Part shown: piece by piece, positions 34,860 through 47,977 of the stretch
Numbering within the stretch: position 1 is the stretch's first letter
How the letters are laid out: every line of letters starts with the position of its first letter
NCBI GenBank assembly: GCA_023101885.1
Contig: JALPQD010000819.1
Coordinates: 462,300 to 526,299, forward strand
DNA: 64,000 bases
Source: Typhlomys cinereus
Lineage: Eukaryota; Chordata; Mammalia; Rodentia; Platacanthomyidae
Direction of reading: 5' to 3'
Position numbers and translations under genes: made by a program
The notes under the pieces: model-generated
What the model was told of the DNA's origin: nothing
Database searches by the model: none
What the model saw: the letters and a program-made list of their open reading frames with translations, nothing else

Positions 34860-35100
34860 AACACAGGAAAGGGTTCTGGGAAATGCCACTGGGTCCTTGC
34901 ACCTCATCGGAGAGGAGGGCCCAGAGGAGAGTTTGGCATGCACATTAAAGGATGCTCTCCGAGGAGGGAGGGGGAGGCAATGGGGGATGGGGAGGGAAGG
35001 GGGAGGGGAGGGGGCACAGGGGGATGGGTTTGGAGGGGGGGACCGGTGTACCTGTTATAAGTTTGTATGAGTGGAATAAAAAAATAAATAAATAAATAAA
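34860..35100 (+). repeat. Young L1 3' UTR with G-rich tract and (AATA)n tail
   Basis: Plus-strand G runs (34960-35045, many GGGGAGG/GGGGG blocks), then TATAAGTTTGTATGAGTGGA and an AATAAATAAATA tail. The frames through it are not genes. Lies in TIA1 intron 6, antisense to TIA1. Confidence 0.7.
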
Positions 35101-35461
35101 TACTACTGTTAACCATTAAAAAGGGCACAGAATTAAGTGCCAAGGACATGACACGTCTCCTCTTGTTAAAGCTAGCACAGGTGCACAGACTGAACATAAG
35201 AGTCATGGGGATGTATCAGCAAGCACCTGCAGTCACGACACACGTGACAGAGAGTCTCAAGAACCGCTGCTGAATGAACACAGGTGATCAAGACTCATTC
35301 ACTAATGGGAAACCAGCTTATTGCCAGCTTCGTTAAGTTTCTCTAACAATGCAATATACCACATTTAAGGGTTAAAATAATGTCCCAAGTTCACAATAGC
35401 ATTAAGGTCACTTATACATAAAATCACTCTTAATTAAAAGCATTTATGCATCTGTACTTAC

Positions 35462-35548
35462 GATATTCTTCCAAATGGTGCAAAAGCTGCTTTTATATCT
35501 TCAGTTGTAATTTCTGGGCTGAGGTCACCAACAACACATGGAAATGAT
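35462..35548 (-). CDS. TIA1: TIA1 coding exon 6 (start of RRM2), one base short
   Basis: 87 nt with TATAAG acceptor and GTAAGT donor. It should encode [20 protein letters not shown], then AAFAPFGRI, which needs 88 nt. In the phase set by exons 4 and 5 it reads HFHV and then shifts, because the TTT of the Phe codon in VFVGDL has only two T (about 35533). After that point the family sequence continues in the +1 frame to the splice site. This is most likely a homopolymer consensus error, since indels of this type separate the two copies of the 5.7 kb duplication. A true null allele is the alternative. Confidence 0.9.
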
Positions 35549-38500
35549 CTTATAAAAGGAAGGAAGGAGAGTGAAAGGAAAGCACAACTTTATGATACAC
35601 AAACAGTACTAAAATCGACCCGCTATTTTTAAAGTAATGCACGGATTATAGTAGTCATACTACCACGCTAGCTAGAAACCTCCTCTGGATTTTAAACAGC
35701 CAATCAAGGCAACAAACAGGAAGGTCTTCTAAAGGCTGCAGCTGCTAACTGGAGACTGACAACATGCCTCTACTTACGTCAGTTATTATAGGGTCTAACA
35801 GATAACTGAGAATTCTAACAAGTTTCAGTTCTGCAGGTACTGTTCTAATGGCGAACATCTACTTCTATGCATTTACAACTACACTTAGACTATAAATTAA
35901 TAGCAAATAGCGATGCAGTCATGTGGACTAGGTTTGCCTCAGGCAACTTATTGAAGCTAGCTCAAACAACCTGATCTAGCCACTATTTTGTGAAGAACAA
36001 TCAAAAAAATACCTTGCATTGCAACAGTTTGCTGTTAAAGCATTTGACAGTGTTCTCAAAAGCCCAGACATTACACCAGTCAGCACAGTGAGTCCACGTG
36101 CAAGAGAAATAAGGCTGAAGCGACAGAATGCAACAGCGATCCCGTCACTGCGCCACAGCCGTTAAACAGCTTGGGAGAGAAATAACCATTCCATGTGAAG
36201 CTTTTCAAAAGACAATTCTCAAAAAAAGAAAATCGAACACACAAAGTTGCTGATAAATACTTTCAATGGACACACTACACGTATCGACTCTGACAGCAGA
36301 CCTGAGGAGCCGCTTCCCTGCGCAGGCAGGAGCAGCCCAGCGCACTCCCCCGCAGCACCGTGTGGGGCAACCAGGACGCAGGGCTGGGAGCAAGCCCAGG
36401 GCTCAGGAAGCAGCAATCATGCCCTGCAGCGGGTCAAGGCATTTCTAAGACATCCGCCGCTACCTCGGGGACAGACGCCTAACGGCAAGCAGGTGGCGGA
36501 CAAGCCACACCTGATCAACACTGGGGGAAACTGCTAGAGACGAAAAGCCACGCTCCCTCCTTCCCCCTCCCCCAAGGACATCAAACACACTTGAGGTGGT
36601 TAGTGAGCACCCTGCGGAGAGTTCATCGATGTGTAAGAAGACACAATTACCTTGCGAGCGCTGTGTGCTGACAACGGTACTACCTGATGACAAAGATTAG
36701 ATTTGTTCTTAAATTTATTAACACAAGCACATCACATCACATCTTAGGATAATGAGCAAAACATTACTGCAAACATGGGCGATGGCGTAAGCTTTACAGT
36801 GAACTACTGGGTGTAAGGACAGGCGAAGGGAGAAGAGGACACTTACTGCTCGTGTCTTTCTTTTGACTGCTGGGAGTTGTTGCCCAATTCACTTTGACTT
36901 CCTGGAAAATTATACATGCAACATGTAAAAATAAAGTTCCTGGTCATATCTGCATCTACGAACACGTAGAGATGACGCACACTATTCGAGGAGTCCTAAG
37001 TCTCCATATCCCTCTTCTGGTCCACAGTTATGTAAACACCTTATTTAGCTATTTATCTACTTAATTATTCACTCGCTCACTCACTCACTCACTCACTCAC
37101 TCACTCATGAGAGGGAGGGAGAGAGAGAGAGAGAGTGCGTGTGTGTGTATCTCAGAGGACATTGTGTGTCCCTGGGGAGGACCAAGGGTGACTTCGGGAA
37201 TCATCCTGGATTGCTTCCACCTCCTTTTTGCCTTACTGTAGGATTTCCAGGCTCCACCCACCAGGGCCAGAAGTGCAGGCAGCCACCGTTTCCACCTGGT
37301 ATTTTATGTGGGACCTGGGATCTGAACTCAGGACCTTCTGCTTTCGAGGCAGTCTTAACTCCTGAGCCATCTCTCCAGCCCACAAACACCTTTATGTGTG
37401 GAGGTACCTGGGATGGGACAGAACTGCTGGGCATGTGCTCTACCAGTGACCTTATCTCCAGCCGCCTGCACACCATCTTAATCTTCAGACAGCTTACCGA
37501 GTTACCAAGCCGGCCTTGAACTAGCAATCTTTCTCCCTTAATATACAGAGCAGCTAGGTTACAAGTTGGAACCACCAGGCCCAGCGAATAAAGATGATTT
37601 TGATTAATCTTAATTTTTACATGTCTCTGTTAATGTTAAAGTAATTTTGGCGGATTTTTTTTTTCAAAAAATTCTGGTCAAAGATAACTATACATTTTTT
37701 CCCATTCATTTCCCATTCACAATCAGTTTTATTACATGTTTTATCTATACTTGAGAAATCAATAAACATTTTAGTACTTTTTTCCCTATCTTTTCCCACC
37801 AGGTTTGGCATATGTGGGACCTGGGATCTGAACTCAGGGCCTTGTGCTTATGAGCAGAGTCTTACTTAACCCCTGAGTCATCTCTCCAGCCCCATTTTAG
37901 TATTTATTTACAGAGGAGCATGGAGAAAAGTAATATAAACACAGTCTTTAGCTCTAGAAGCTTTGTCTTACCTCGTAAATACGAATGCTATGAAACAAAA
38001 CAGAGTATGACTGCTATAGCTTGAACATAATGGTTCAACAACAAAAACAAAATCAAAGAGCTTCCCCTTTCCAGGGCCAGACAGATGGCCCTGCGCGTAT
38101 CACATGCACAGAATGAGCAAACGGCCCAGAGTTTACATTTCCAGATCCCACATAAATGAGGGTTTGGTGGCCTGTCAATTCAGCCTTGGGAGGTGGAGAC
38201 TAGGAATTCCCCAAGCAAGGTGGTTAGCTAGATGGGTCTTATCAGTGAGCTCTGTGTGGGTTGCTTTACAGACCTACGTTCAACACAGTAGGGGCAGGAG
38301 CAATCAGTGACGACTGTGTTGACCTTCGGTACACACACACAGAAAAACAAAAATTTCTTAGGCCAACGAGACAGCGAAGTCTTGCTCTACAGGCTGACAA
38401 CCCAGGCTTGCTCTGCGCCCCGCAAAGGCGGCAGGTGACTACCCGGCTTTGCCCTGGGGCCCACACAAAAGCAGCACCCCAGGCCTGTGGCCCGGGGCAC

Positions 38501-39595
38501 CGAGGAGACGCCGCCACCCTCCTCCCTCGGCAGCTTACCTTACCCATTATCTTCCGCCCGTTCATGGCAGCGAGGGCTGCTGCTGCGTGGCGGTGCTCGT
38601 GGAACTCCACGAAGCAATACGGGTCGTTACCAGCCGTCTGCTGCAGAAGAAAACAGATAGAGCACCTCGAGGCTTATTCTCCTGCCCCCTTCTCTTTCCC
38701 TGGAAACCTCTTCTGCGCGGGGGAGGGCACGTGCCAGGGTGCATGAGTGGAGGGCAGAGGACGTGTGGAGGGCGGCGCCTGAGTGGGCTTTTCCTGCCAG
38801 CACATGGTCCAGGCCTCAGACCCAGGCTGGCAGCTTAATGCCGAGTATCTTGATTCGAAGTCACCTTGCCGGCCTCCAAAATCCTTTTTAACTCTTAGAC
38901 ACTCCAGTTATTAAGCTGCACTAAACGAATGGTTTGCTCCCAAGTAAATTTTTAGATAAAAAGTCAATCTTTCAGCACCGTGGATCAGGCTCAGGGCCTT
39001 GCACACGGTGCTAGGCACACGTGCTGGGCACACGTGTGGGCACACGAGCTGGGCGTGCTGCATAGCCGCTCCCTCACCTTCCACATAATCTTGTCGAGCG
39101 TTCACCCACCTCCTTCCAGGGCGTTCCTGACATTAGGCTCCGCAACTGAAAGGCCTCTGGCAACTGAGACTCCCACATACACCTGCCTGCCTGTCGGAGT
39201 GTTTGAAAGACCCTCTCCTCGCTGCAACCCAACACCACAGAAGCCCGGTCCAGAGGGCTGGTTAACCTAGACAACTGGTGAGCTCTGGGCTCAGCTGAGG
39301 GAGCCTGCTCAACACGGAAGCGCAGAGCGGCTGAGATATCCTAGTCTGTGCAAGCTACACTAGGCAGACATCCTGCCTGCAAGGCTGCCTGTCACGAAGT
39401 TTCTGGTGAGACAGCGTCGTCCCACAAGCATGAAGCCTAGGTTTAACACGAGCACCTGTGTAAAAAGGTTGGTACTGCAGCCTGTAATCCCAGGAGGAGA
39501 CAGATCGCTGGGGTCCGCTGCCAGGCCACCAAGAGACCTTGTCACAAAAAACAAGGTGGAGATGTCTAAGGAACCATACCGCTGTTGGCCTCTGG

Positions 39596-39633
<38 letters not shown>

Positions 39634-42600
39634 CCACACAGACATGCACAAAACACTTTATTAAATATTATCACTCAGAGTCAACACTACCTACATACAT
39701 CTGAATAAGTTCAGTATGTTCTCCACACACTAAGACCTGATGAACGTGCAACAAAACTTGAACCATAACCTTTAAAAGTCAAGTCCGCCAGCAAGAAGGC
39801 TCAGCGGGTAACAGCACTCGCCACCCAAGCCTGAAGACCAGAGTTCGATCCCTGAAACCCACACAAGATGGGTAGAGAGAATCTATTCCAAGAGTCGCCC
39901 TGTGACCTCACACATGCAATCATGGTATGCATGTGTGTGCACTCACATATACATCACACACAGAGTAACTAAATAATGAGGAAGTTTATTGATGAAATTG
40001 ATAAAGCTACACTGGATTAAATGTGTACCCCATTTCCAAATCTAACTGACTGGTACCACATTTAAAACAATGTCAATGCCTTGATTTAAAAGAGCCTCCC
40101 CCACCCCTCCCCCACCACCCCCATTGTCATCTGCCCTAGAAACGTCTTCCCCTATTCGACCAAGTCACACACAGACAGTTGCTGGCTCAGGTTAACCACA
40201 AACTCACTGACGCCCTGTGTTTAGACATTAAGAAGCTCTGGTGGGACGGCTTAGGCAGCGTCAGCGGAGAGCGGGCGGGCGCAGCGCCTTACATCCATAA
40301 TCATCTTGCAGTTTTTACACGGTCCGATCTGGCTGAAGAGCTGGAGAACGAGGGCCTCCGTGACATCGCGGGACAGGTTGCCGACGTATCTGGAACGAAG
40401 ACCAAACGAGTGAACGTGTGCTAGAGCGGCATCTCTCCTACCCGGCCCTCAAGGCAGCCCGTGGGCACACCGAGACCCAGCGCAAGGCTGAAGAGTGAGC
40501 GCTGCGGGAGGCGCAGGAGGGAGATTCCTTCGTCTTCACCTTTCTTACATTTTCTGCCTATTACGAGAGCACATATGTGCACGCACATGCAAGCCACACG
40601 TGCACGTCAAAGTCAGAGGACACGTGTAGCAAGGCCCCCCAAGGCTGTGGAATTTACGGGGACTTTGGTCAAGCACGAGCGACCCTGAGCGAGTTGTCTC
40701 AGGAGCTGCAGCTGCACAGGAGCCTCTGGCCGAGCATCTGGCCGGGGAAGAGGGTGCGGGGCGCCAAGAGCCCAGAAAGCAGGTGCTCGATGGACAACCA
40801 ACAGTTAACCCAGACGCGCGCACGCCAGTCTTGCCGCGGTTCAGCGGTGAAGGGGGCCGTGTGCGACGGAGTGCCAGCTCTGGCCTCCACCTATACACAT
40901 AGCCATGCCTATTCTTGCTCTAATAAATGAATTTTTAAAAATTCAAAGTTGGGCTGGGGAGATGGCTCAAGGATTAAAACTCTGTCTGGACCCCAGAGCG
41001 AAGTGAAAAGGAGGCAGAAGCCATCCAGGATGATTCCCAGAGCCACCCCTGGTCCTCCACAGGGACATACACTGTCCTCTGATACACACAGAAATTTTTA
41101 AAAATTTAAAAATTCTAAGTAGATTTGTAAAGGTTACCTTTAAGCATTTTACATGGTTCAAGATTTATTACTACTGAAATCAGGAAATAGAGCTTCCCAA
41201 CGACTGTGGAGCCAGATGCTTGGCAGAGAACGGGATTAACACGCTCGCAGCAGACCAACGCTGGGTCAGCTTTTCTTCTGCTGTGCAACACGCGGAGGCT
41301 GCGACACACGGGGCGAGGCGAGGTGCAGGGGCAGCCGGGCAACGGCACTGGAAAGAGCAGCTGCGGCTCACACTGGCTGGGGTGAAATGAGCACCCAGGA
41401 GGAACCGTCTTCTGCCTTCGGTGGCAGCTCAGAGCAGTGTGCGGCGAGGGGAGACTCCCTCCAGAACGCTGGGTGTGCACAGTGGGGCTCAGAGGCGGGG
41501 TAGACATGTGCATTAAGACGAGACGTGGCGACCGGCCACGGGAGAATCAAGGGAATCGCTGCGCGGCAGCTGCGAGGCACTCGCTCGACCACACCCTTCA
41601 GTCTCTTCCAGTCTCGAGGACTCCTGCAACCTGACCTAACCCAGCCCTCCTTTCCCCATGAGGAAGACTAGGTACAGCCCAGATTCGTCTAGACTGTGGT
41701 CTTCCCGCCTCCATCTCCCAAGAGCTGGAATTGCAAGACTAATCAAGCTTAAAATTAGGTTAAAAATCACAGAATATTGGACATATAAAAAATCCAGGTG
41801 TCAGACATTTTATACTTCACCTTTTCAAGAAATTGTTCCTAGGCTGGGGAGCTAGCTCAGGTGTTGGGCAAATCTGGAGAACTGGGTTCAACTCCTAGAA
41901 GCCCTACAGTGGGTGGAAGGAGAGAACTGACTTCCCAAAGTTGTCCTCGGTCATGCACCTACCCACTGCGGCTATGTTCTCTTCCTGTCGCTCAAGTAAA
42001 TAAAATTTAAAATAAATATCCTCTCCGATAAGAGAATAAAAAAGAAAGCAGTTGTTCCTGGTTTGGAGTGCTGCTCCGGGGTAGTAGGCCGCACGCCCGA
42101 CACGTGTGGGGACCCCTATCCAATGGTGGCAACAAAAGCCAACAACACAACAGACTACTGTACCGATTTTTGGTTGCTGTTTTGTTACAAATTTTAAGTT
42201 ACATCATCTAAGGGAGAGAGCGGAGGGGGACTTGTCCTGCTACATACAAGCGTGCAGGTGAGAGGATGTGTAGAGCGGCCCCACCTGCAGGAAAGCCTTT
42301 CTGCAGTGGGCGCGGTCACTAGTGCTGCTGAGACCAGAAGCGGTCAGAGAATTAGAGTGACTACGCAGGGCTCAGCTGAAGGAGACGCCTACAACACCCC
42401 CACACCCCAAGGCTCAAGGACCATCACCTCACGGAAGAGGGGGAGGAAGAGTGTAGGAGCCCAGGGAGGGGGAGGGGTACCCTGTAACTCAAATACATCT
42501 CTCAGAAGCTGGGGGTCAGCCGGCAGGTGGGGGAGGAGCTCACAGGCCCCCCTGAGCTGAGGAGCTACGGGCAGCCGAGGATGCCAGGGGAACCGTTTTC

Positions 42601-44019
42601 TCCAGGTGTGGCCGCTGCAGGGAGCCTGGCTCTCTCTGGAGGACCCCAGGACGAGTCATGGAGCAGTACTAACTGTAACCCACGGGGACTGCAAGGCCTG
42701 GAGCTGGGAGAGTGTTAAGGGGCCCAGGGCACGAAGGAAATGATGGAGATGTAGGCCTGTGCAAAATTCCAAGGAATAAATAACAGGTTTTCAAAAAGGA
42801 TGGAAAATCACTGCTAATGCAGGACGTTAGGAATCGCTGGGTCAGATCCACCAAGAAGTTAACACTAGTTGATGAATTGCTAAGGAAAGGCAGATACTGA
42901 CAGAGTTTCAAGGTATTTCCTGTAAAACACTAATGGTTTTAACCAACGACTGGGTGGTTTTAACTTATGGCCACAAATCCTTCTGGTCTAGAATCACCTT
43001 AATTCTGTTCAATGTGCACCTTCCCGGCTCCCTTCTAAGTGACCGACGATACTGGAGGACACACTGCCCCCGCCTGTGCGGTGGTGCTCTGCGCTGGGTC
43101 CTGGGGGAGCAAAGGTAACGGTAGAAAAACCAGGAAGATGCTGAATCAGGACCTAACGGTACCACGGCAGAGCCGACCCATTTCCTGAGGTTACACGGTG
43201 GTTACTGAGAGGGAGGCCGGGGAGCTGGAGAAAACGGGACGGCACACCGTCCCTGCATGCCGGGCTCGCCTGGCTCGTCTTGCCTCACACGTGTGCCCAG
43301 CTGAACGCCAGTGTCTGACATGGCAAGGGGAGGCAGAAGCAGCCGATCCTGAGGCTGGTCTACACCGCCTGCGTCCCAGCTAGATGCAGGTGACGACTTG
43401 ACGGTTGAGGGCTGGAGCTCTGGGCGCTTCAGCCGCCGAGTAGCTTTCCCAGGGAGCCTGCAGGTGGATCTAGCTGACGGACAACCCGCCGTGGTGGGCT
43501 CCTGCTCTTTCACCCGTCGCCCCGGCACCAAGGAGCGTGGGCAAGACGGCAGTGACTGCAGTCGGCCTTGGGGCAGGTGGGCGCTCAGAGCGTAGGCAGG
43601 AAAGTCCACGCGCGGCAAGCGCCAGGACGGCCTCCTTCCCAGGACAGCGCAGCCCGGGTCTATTCGCCTGTCTCTTCGGAGCACTTTCTAAGCCAAGCTC
43701 CACCGTCCCTCTGAAAACTGACGTCCAGTAATTTGTAAACGTCTTTCATGCTTCAACCGCCCAGTTTTTGTTGTGTTCCGTGACTACTTGTATCCAATGC
43801 TGGAGCAGCGACGGGCCGTGTGTCACCGTATCTGAGGGCTGGACCCAAGGCCTTTGCCATCCCCAGCCCTGTACGCCGCTTTCTTAATGTTCATTTACCT
43901 GAGAGAGGCAAGGAGGGGGAAAAGGAGAAGAGGTGGAGAAAGACAGACAGACAGAGAGGAGGAGCTACATGCATGCTGTATTAGTTAGGGTTCTCTAGAG
44001 TCACAGAATTCACAGAACG

Positions 44020-44050
<31 letters not shown>

Positions 44051-45280
44051 GAAATTTATTGAGTTGGCTTACAGATATGGCCGAGGTAGTCCAGCGAAGG
44101 CTGTCAGTAGCCGAGGTAGTTCCAACGATGGCTGCCAACAGCTAGTTGCTCAGTTCGGTAGTCAAGTAGGTGCTGGCTGAAGGCTGGAGAACTCCTGGAG
44201 TCTTGGAAGGTCGAAGGAACCGGGCGGCCGGAAGGAAGAACGATTCCTAGCACAGCTGCCAGAAGGCATCCGTTCTCCTTGGTGGCTCCTTTTTATATGA
44301 TGCAGTACTGGGAGGATCCTTTGAGAGCTTTGGAGGTCCTGATAGGATCTAGGGTGGGTATCCTTCAAGTAGTCTCAGTTGATCCTTTCCAGACGTGGTC
44401 TCAGCCCAGCTTAGTTAATACCGGGTGGGTCAAGTTGACATCCAGGCTTAACTATCACACACGCCATGGCACGATGATGGAGGTCAGAGGACAGCTTTCA
44501 GAAGCCAGTTCTCTCCTTCCACCATGTGGGTTCCCAGAGATCAAATTAGTCTTCAGACTTGTGAACAGGCACCTGACCTGCTGAGCTATCTCGCCAGTCC
44601 CTGCAGTTTGTGACCACAGACAGGTGCTAAGGTGGCCAGGGAGGACCTTGCAGCCGCCATCTTGCCTCAATCTGCTGGGCAGCTGGCTCCAGCTCTTCTA
44701 GTCGTGAGGAACTGAGCATCCCACGAGGTACTTGGTACTTATTACAACACTGCTGGGTCACATGTACAGATCTGTGACGCCAGGTCAGGTATAGAAAAGA
44801 ATGAACCGTGAGCTCAACGAAATGAAAACAACTTTTCAATATATTAAGCTGCTGTAACCAAATACCCGAGGTGAGTCGCGTATCCAGAGGGCTCCTTGAC
44901 CGACAATGCCAGAGCGTCCCTCGGGGCTTGGGAGATGATGGCTCAGGGGAAGGAACGTGTCCAACAAGCACAAGAATCGGAGTTCAGATGCCCTCGAGAA
45001 AAGTCAGGCCGGCACTGAGGGCGCCGTAATTCCAGCCCTGGGGAGAGGGGCAGGGGACCCACTGAGCAAGCCAGCTGGGAGATGATTCAAGGGCTAAAGC
45101 CTTTGTCTCACGAGCAAGACCTGAGTTCAGATCTCAGACCCCACATAAAAATGCCAGGTAGAAATGGTGGTGGCCTGGGATGGCCCAGCCTGGGAAACAC
45201 TAGAGCAAAGTCAAAAGGAGGTAGAACAATCCAGGAGGATTCCTTACCTCACCCTGGGGTCTCCACAGGACACACAGAGT

Positions 45281-45343
<63 letters not shown>

Positions 45344-47946
45344 TACACACACACACACTCAAAGTACACTGGAGAGCATCAACTGTGGGTCTCCACACAC
45401 TCACAAGAGTGCAGAGCACAAGGTCCCCACAGCGTGGCGCTGCCATCTGCTGAAACCCTCCTCCTCCTCGCCCCACCAGCTGCAGCAAAAGTTGTAGAAA
45501 CGGAAAGGGATGTGGCCTGGCACATGGGGTGGTCTTGGTCTGGCAAAGCGCACACTGTCCTTCCCCAAGACAGCGTCCCATGACCCGCTCACTAGAACTT
45601 CTCTCTTTTCACAAGACACTACGTAGTACGTTGGCCAGGTTGGCCTTGAACTTGAAATCCTCCCATATGCCCCATGTCTGGAGGACCCATGTCTTTCAGG
45701 ACCTGCTTTCCCTTAACGTTGCCACGAGGAACCAGGTGTCCAGGGTGTGAACCTCTGAGGGACAATCCACATCAACATACCACATCTTCCTTGGGAACCG
45801 GACAGTTCCGGATACAATCTACTATCAGCCAAGGCCATCTCTGGAGCTGAGCTAGAGCTCAGGGGAGAGGAAATGCCAGTGGATCATGGGTTTGATACCC
45901 AGCGCCACACATACATAAATAACCTCCGTCGGGACATAAAAGAACGTTCTTAGAAAATACACAGCATTTAAGCTGAACGTGTCACTGTGTCATCAAGTAA
46001 CGCAATGTTTTAAAAAGGTGTGTGTGTGGAGAGATGGCTCAGGGTTACTCTGCCTCCCGAGCAGGACCTCAGTTTGGAAGATCCCAGGTAGAAAATGCCA
46101 GGCAGAAATGGCCAAAGTCTGCACTTTTCTGGCCTTGGTAGGCAGAACCTGGGAAATCCCAGTGTGAAGCTGAAAGGAAGTAGAGAAGCCCAGGATGATT
46201 CCCAAAGTTACCCTGGATCCTCCACATGGACACGCAGTGCCCCCCCATAAATAAATAAATAAAATAAAATCCCAAGTGACTGATTATAGTTGCACATGCC
46301 TGTAATCCCACATGTGGGAGACAGAGGCGGGAGGACTAGACTTTCAAGAAGTCTGGACTACGTGAAAGCATGTCTCAAAACGCCAAATTAAAATACAACA
46401 GAGAAACTTGAGCCCCACTAATTGGACTCCTGGCTATTTACCCCTAGAGGACACGAAGGTGAAGAGGAATGGATAGGACCAAGACATGTTGAATACACTC
46501 AGGAATCTTCAAGAACGAAAATAGTCTTTCGAAAGCCACACTCACACGAAGCTGGCTAAGAGGTGGAGCCGGTGACTCTGGCTGATTCTGGCGAGGGCGC
46601 CTGTCTTCAGGGAGCTGTTTTTGTCACTTTCCTTGGCGTTTCCACTGTCCCAGGCATCACCTGAGGTAGGGTGGCAAGTCACCAGCGTCATGACAACAGA
46701 CCGCCCCGGCGGGCTCTCCCTGCCGCCGCACGTGAAGCTAGCGCTCACACGCGTGCCAGACGAGCGCCGCCCGAGCTCCAGCCTGGTCTCAGGCGTATTT
46801 GTGAAGCTGACCACTACACTCCCAGCAGGTCTCACGCTCAGGCTCCACCGGGGTGTTCTCGTGAACCAAACATTTGGAAGGTGGAGGCAGGAGCATCGGA
46901 GTGGAGTGGGAAGTAGCCTCACAGAGCGCTGGAGACCCGAGAATCCTCGCGTGAGCCGGCCTCCCAGACACACAGTGGGGCTGCAGAGGGGAGGCACTGA
47001 CGCGTGACCTGGCCTCAAACACTGACTCAGGATCGGGCGCAAACCGCCTCCCAGGCACCTGAGGACTCAGCTCCGTTAAGATCTCAACCCCTCCCCAAAT
47101 CAAAGCTGCAAAGGTAGAATCCAAAACTTTTTTTTTTTTTATTCAACTGTGTGCATATGCGTGTGTACGTGCGCGCGCGTGTGTGTCTGTGTGTGTGTCT
47201 GTGTGTGTGTAGAACCACGGACGAATTCGCGAACCACCATGGACGCCTCCACCTCCTTCTGCCCCGGGACTCACAGGCTCCGCCCTACCAGGACCAGAAG
47301 CGCAGGCCACCCCCGCTTCCGCCCGGCGTCTATACGTGGGATCTGGGATCCGAACTCAGGACCTTCTGCCTGCAAGGCAGAGGCTTAACCCCTGAGCCAC
47401 CTCTCCAGCCCCAGAATCCAAAACTTTTGAGCAATCTAGTTTTATTAATACAGCTCTAGACAATTCACAGAAAATATTACAAAGCAGAATGCAACTGGGT
47501 TTTTTTTTCCAGCCACAACCATAACAAGCTGTTCAGTGAAAAGCATAAAAGTAGATTTTAAAGTAATGGCAAGCTCGGTGAGAACAGGGATTTTTTTAAA
47601 ATTCACATTTGATGCCTACTGTTTAGATGCCCCCAAAAGGAATAACTCCGTGCCCTACAAACAAGTTCTCTCACAATGACTTCTGGCTCTTCGAGGCAGT
47701 GTCTCCTGTAGCTCTGGCTGGCCTTGAACCCGACCCGCCTACAGCCGTCTCCCAGGTATCAAACCCAGTTTTACACAGTGCTGAGAATCAAACCCAGGGC
47801 AGCACACACGCCAGACATGCACTCTAAGGACTGAGCCGCGACTCCGGCCCTTGCTGGGATTTTTAAATATCTGCAACTTGCTGGGAATTATCTTATTTGG
47901 TCCAAGTTACTACTCTTCTGGAGGAAAGGTGATTTTTTTTTTAAAT

Positions 47947-47977
<31 letters not shown>

